Notes under the pieces: model-generated
What the model saw: only the letters and a program-made list of their open reading frames with translations
What the model was told of the DNA's origin: nothing
The model's database searches: none
Program-made: the position numbers and the translations under genes
Part shown: one piece after another, positions 61,637-64,000 of the stretch
Layout of the letters: each line of letters opens with the position of its first letter
How positions within the stretch are numbered: position 1 is the stretch's first letter
DNA from: Paludibacter propionicigenes WB4
GTDB lineage: Bacteria > Bacteroidota > Bacteroidia > Bacteroidales > Paludibacteraceae
Assembly: GCF_000183135.1 (NCBI RefSeq)
Contig: NC_014734.1
Location: 1,178,001-1,242,000 of the forward strand
Reading direction: 5' to 3'
Length of the DNA: 64,000 nt

Positions 61637-63271
61637 TTATTTCCCAATACTCCTATTTTTAAACGACGAAATATCAATTACTTCCTGATTATCGTTATCA
61701 AAGCTTACATATACACTATCGCCGGGGTTACTCACCGGAAAATCATTTGAAATCTGTGTAGAACCAATAAAGATTTTAGGAAAGTTTTTCAATGTAAAAT
61801 AATAATACGTGTTTCCATTTTTCACATCGCCGTTAATACGCGTAATTATAGATTTTATAATGTTCTTCTCAGTTTTACTTTTTGCACTTATTTTATTACC
61901 GCTCTGATTAAAGGCATTTTTATAAGCCATCAACGCTTCACGAAGGCTATTGCCAACACCGACTATCGTATAATCTTCAATGGCCACCATAGCATACATT
62001 TTCACTAAGCCGCCGTTGTCTTTTAGAGTCATTACGTAGGTAGGTATATTATTGATGTTGTACGGAATTGGCGCAGATGCAGAGAATCCTTTTTCCTGTA
62101 CCTTTCCCTTAGCCGAATTTTGGGCGGCATATTCCGTAGCACCGCTTTGTTTATACCAAACTGCTTTCTTGGTACGGGTATTCACCAGTACAAAACCCAC
62201 TGTCGATTCGTCGGAACCTACCGATGTTAGTCCGGTATACCAGTATGCGTTGTTGTCATCGCCGTAAACCAGCGAAACAGGTTCGGTGATCTTCAGTTTG
62301 TTTTCGTTGGAAAAATTCCAGTATCCTTTTACATACTCTCCCCAGTTGTTTAGCTGTGTTTCGATAAACTCTCCCGGCTGAATTCTATCGACCCATTTAG
62401 GCGTGTTGGCAATTGAATAATCATTAATTTCGCCGGTCTGAGCATTTACAATTACTACGCCTTGCGCTTCTTCTCCTGCGAAACCAATGGTCTTTTTGTA
62501 TTTTGTTACGACCCAGTATGGAATTCCGGCATCATCAATTTCGAACGAATAGTCAGTCAACCCCACATTCCAATAACCGTGAAAATAAAGATAGCGTTCC
62601 AGATTATCGAAAAAGTACGCTTCGGACTGATATTTTATGAACACTTTCTTACCGTCGATTTCCTGCACCAGTTTTACATCGCGTTCGTTGCAAGCATTCA
62701 CCATCACATAACCATTGGTTCCTTCCATATTCTTTTGCCATTTGAAAAAACCCGAGTGCAACAGTGGAGCCACCCAGTACAAATCGTTTTTTACTTTTTG
62801 GATATTAAACGTTCCAAGCGTCACCTGGCTACCCAGTGCAGGTTGCGATCCCAGCACCTTATCGCCCAGCAATTGCGCCAGCGACTGATCTACGACCCTT
62901 ATTTTCTCAATAGAAATGGGTAACATATGGTTTGACAGATTAGATTCTGTTTCTACTTTGCCTATTAAATTACGGTAATCGTCGGTACGCAGTAATGCCC
63001 AACTGGTAATAAATGGGACAATGGTGATATAAACAGCCACAATCACCAAAATGATTAGAGGTATTTTACCCGGTTTATCTATTTTCAGCGTAGGAGCATT
63101 GTTTTTTCCGGCAATAATTTTGAAAGGACTGTTCAAAAGCGTCCAAATTCCGGTTAAAATCAGGACTACAATCGGAAAGCCTGTAAATCCGAAATTTATA
63201 GTCGGCATTACTGTGTAGAGCAAAATGCTTGCAACAATCAATACTAAAATGGCATCCCTTAGTTTTTTCAT
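61637..63271 (-). CDS. large membrane-anchored protein of unknown function
   Basis: 544 residues. Three hydrophobic segments occur in the first 95 residues (ILVLIVASILLYTVMPTI, GFPIVVLILTGIWTLL, IPLIILVIVAVYITIVPFI). A roughly 440-residue extracytoplasmic-looking region follows, rich in beta strands and aromatic repeats (GYWNVGLTDYSFEIDD, YWYTGLTSVGSDEST, VLVNTRTKKAVWYKQSG). Two similar beta segments suggest an internal duplication of a PepSY-like or signal-sensing unit. I cannot assign a family. The next gene (DUF1003) is separated by 48 bases on the same strand but transcribed first. Confidence 0.75.
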   Translation of the reverse strand: MKKLRDAILVLIVASILLYTVMPTINFGFTGFPIVVLILTGIWTLLNSPFKIIAGKNNAPTLKIDKPGKIPLIILVIVAVYITIVPFITSWALLRTDDYRNLIGKVETESNLSNHMLPISIEKIRVVDQSLAQLLGDKVLGSQPALGSQVTLGTFNIQKVKNDLYWVAPLLHSGFFKWQKNMEGTNGYVMVNACNERDVKLVQEIDGKKVFIKYQSEAYFFDNLERYLYFHGYWNVGLTDYSFEIDDAGIPYWVVTKYKKTIGFAGEEAQGVVIVNAQTGEINDYSIANTPKWVDRIQPGEFIETQLNNWGEYVKGYWNFSNENKLKITEPVSLVYGDDNNAYWYTGLTSVGSDESTVGFVLVNTRTKKAVWYKQSGATEYAAQNSAKGKVQEKGFSASAPIPYNINNIPTYVMTLKDNGGLVKMYAMVAIEDYTIVGVGNSLREALMAYKNAFNQSGNKISAKSKTEKNIIKSIITRINGDVKNGNTYYYFTLKNFPKIFIGSTQISNDFPVSNPGDSVYVSFDNDNQEVIDISSFKNRSIGK

Positions 63272-63319
63272 TTGGAGTTATTTTTTATTTATATTCGAGT
63301 TATAAAGATACAATATATA

Positions 63320-63754
63320 TTACTGGTCATTGTTTGGCAGATAATCTTTTTTTGTTTCGACTAATATCTGAATTATTTTATCCAGTTTTTCCACTTCAAT
63401 ATTCTTCAACAAGACTGCCAATGCTTCAATTTCCTTTTTTGCATCTACATTTGTCTTGTAATCCTCTTCTGCATGTAATCGATCACGTTCATTTTGTCTG
63501 TTTTGAGACATCATGATAATAGGTGCCGCATAAGCTGCCTGCGTTGAAAATAAAAGATTGAGCAGTATAAACGGATAAACATCCCAATGATACACAAAAC
63601 CAATCATGTTCAGTATCATCCAAGCCACAACTAGTACAGTTTGGATAATTATGAAATTCCATGATCCCATACCTTTTGCTACAGTATCGGCTATCCTATT
63701 ACCAAAACTCAATGACTCTATATGCTTCGTATGCCAGTTTCTTTGGTTTTCCAT
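63320..63754 (-). CDS. DUF1003 family membrane protein
   Basis: 144 residues from the ATG at 63754 (an in-frame upstream start at 63787 gives 11 more residues but overlaps the promoter box). Two membrane helices are visible: FIIIQTVLVVAWMILNMIGF and YPFILLNLLFSTQAAYAAPIIMM. The segment after the second helix, SQNRQNERDRLHAEEDYKTN, is the DUF1003 hallmark, and a coiled-coil tail follows. The family is widespread and uncharacterised. It stands 48 bases upstream of the large membrane protein gene, so the two may be cotranscribed. Confidence 0.88.
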   Translation of the reverse strand: MENQRNWHTKHIESLSFGNRIADTVAKGMGSWNFIIIQTVLVVAWMILNMIGFVYHWDVYPFILLNLLFSTQAAYAAPIIMMSQNRQNERDRLHAEEDYKTNVDAKKEIEALAVLLKNIEVEKLDKIIQILVETKKDYLPNNDQ

Positions 63755-63784
63755 TTTGTTGGATTTTAAATGATTATAAAAAAA

Positions 63785-63792
63785 CAAAGATA
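63785..63792 (-). promoter_or_regulatory. promoter -7 box for the DUF1003 gene
   Basis: The minus strand reads TATCTTTG, a full consensus match, 31 bases before the ATG at 63754. No clear -33 box. Confidence 0.55.
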
Positions 63793-64000
63793 GTAAAGAT
63801 TATTGCAATAAGAATAATACATATTATTGCTGTCCATTATTTTTTTGTTTCTGTTTCAAGTATTTTGTTTCGATATTTGAAAAATACCCAATACCCTTTA
63901 TCTACAAATAATTTAGTTAGAATTGTTCTTTGTTGAGTAGCTTAGTTCTATATTTTAAGGAGCATTTATTAAATGGCAACAATAATATATATTGGAAGTT
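63793..64000. other. AT-rich end of window without a supported gene
   Basis: No gene, hairpin or repeat could be supported in these last 208 bases. Any gene to the right has not started within the window. Confidence 0.5.

Noticed and set aside
1-64000. CRISPR arrays, tRNA and rRNA genes, transposases, phage genes
   Set aside because: No regularly spaced direct repeats with spacers, no cloverleaf-type sequence and no recombinase or transposase motif were seen.

Overview
The window looks like chromosomal DNA of a Bacteroidota bacterium, most likely an anaerobic or microaerobic member of the Bacteroidales. The support is a full-length SprA/Sov, the outer-membrane translocon of the type IX secretion system that is restricted to this phylum; many upstream regions with the Bacteroidota -7 element TAnnTTTG and few Shine-Dalgarno sites; signal peptides ending in Q or S-x-A typical of the group; an mmdA-type carboxyltransferase with a free biotin carrier; and lineage families such as HYC_CC_PP proteins, DUF349 repeat proteins and START-like proteins. 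Species cannot be named from the sequence alone. I saw no rRNA, tRNA, CRISPR array, phage or transposase gene.

Layout. 1-5460: end of a NUDIX gene, biotin carrier plus carboxyltransferase, a HEAT-like protein, a DciA-like protein, a LysM glucosaminidase, cytidine deaminase and a START-like protein. 5645-11327: LptF/G permease overlapping ribBA, a short-chain dehydrogenase and a DUF349 protein. 11402-24572 (minus): a TonB-linked outer-membrane protein, a small Cys protein, dnaJ-grpE, the 7.5 kb sprA and ruvA. 24825-33076: exported Mn/Fe superoxide dismutase, PutA, a secreted lactonase, OsmC, a beta-carbonic anhydrase and ketopantoate reductase. 33077-39584 is an accessory region: an unrecognised protein, a short MutS-family ATPase, a DUF2807 protein, two tandem plug-only TonB-type proteins (one broken by frameshifts) and a membrane protein.

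39786-52654 is a plus-strand copper locus. It holds a TlpA-like thioredoxin, a small CCxxKC protein, a Met/His-rich FixH-like lipoprotein, a TonB-dependent receptor with the OprC/NosA-like CxxxM-D-P motif, a HYC_CC_PP protein, an exported heavy-metal-associated (HMA) protein, and CusA-, CusC- and CusB-like efflux parts. Import-type and efflux-type copper proteins therefore sit side by side, with no regulator gene but with a 9-bp inverted repeat just before the first small gene. This locus is the best candidate here for an incompletely described system. Its intergenic spaces are filled with paired inverted copies of a cccctaaagggg repeat, one copy of which is translated as part of CusB.

52761-64000 (minus): a lipoprotein with Ig-like and propeller-like parts beside an outer-membrane barrel protein, an ECF sigma factor with a membrane partner, a MarR-(small membrane protein)-MFS efflux operon with a visible operator, an LTA-synthase-like sulfatase-fold membrane enzyme, a large unrecognised membrane protein and a DUF1003 protein. 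Long composite palindromes (25635-25815, 31841-32032, 49600-49790) and two hairpins sharing one stem (55902-55936, 59389-59426) are the main non-coding structures.
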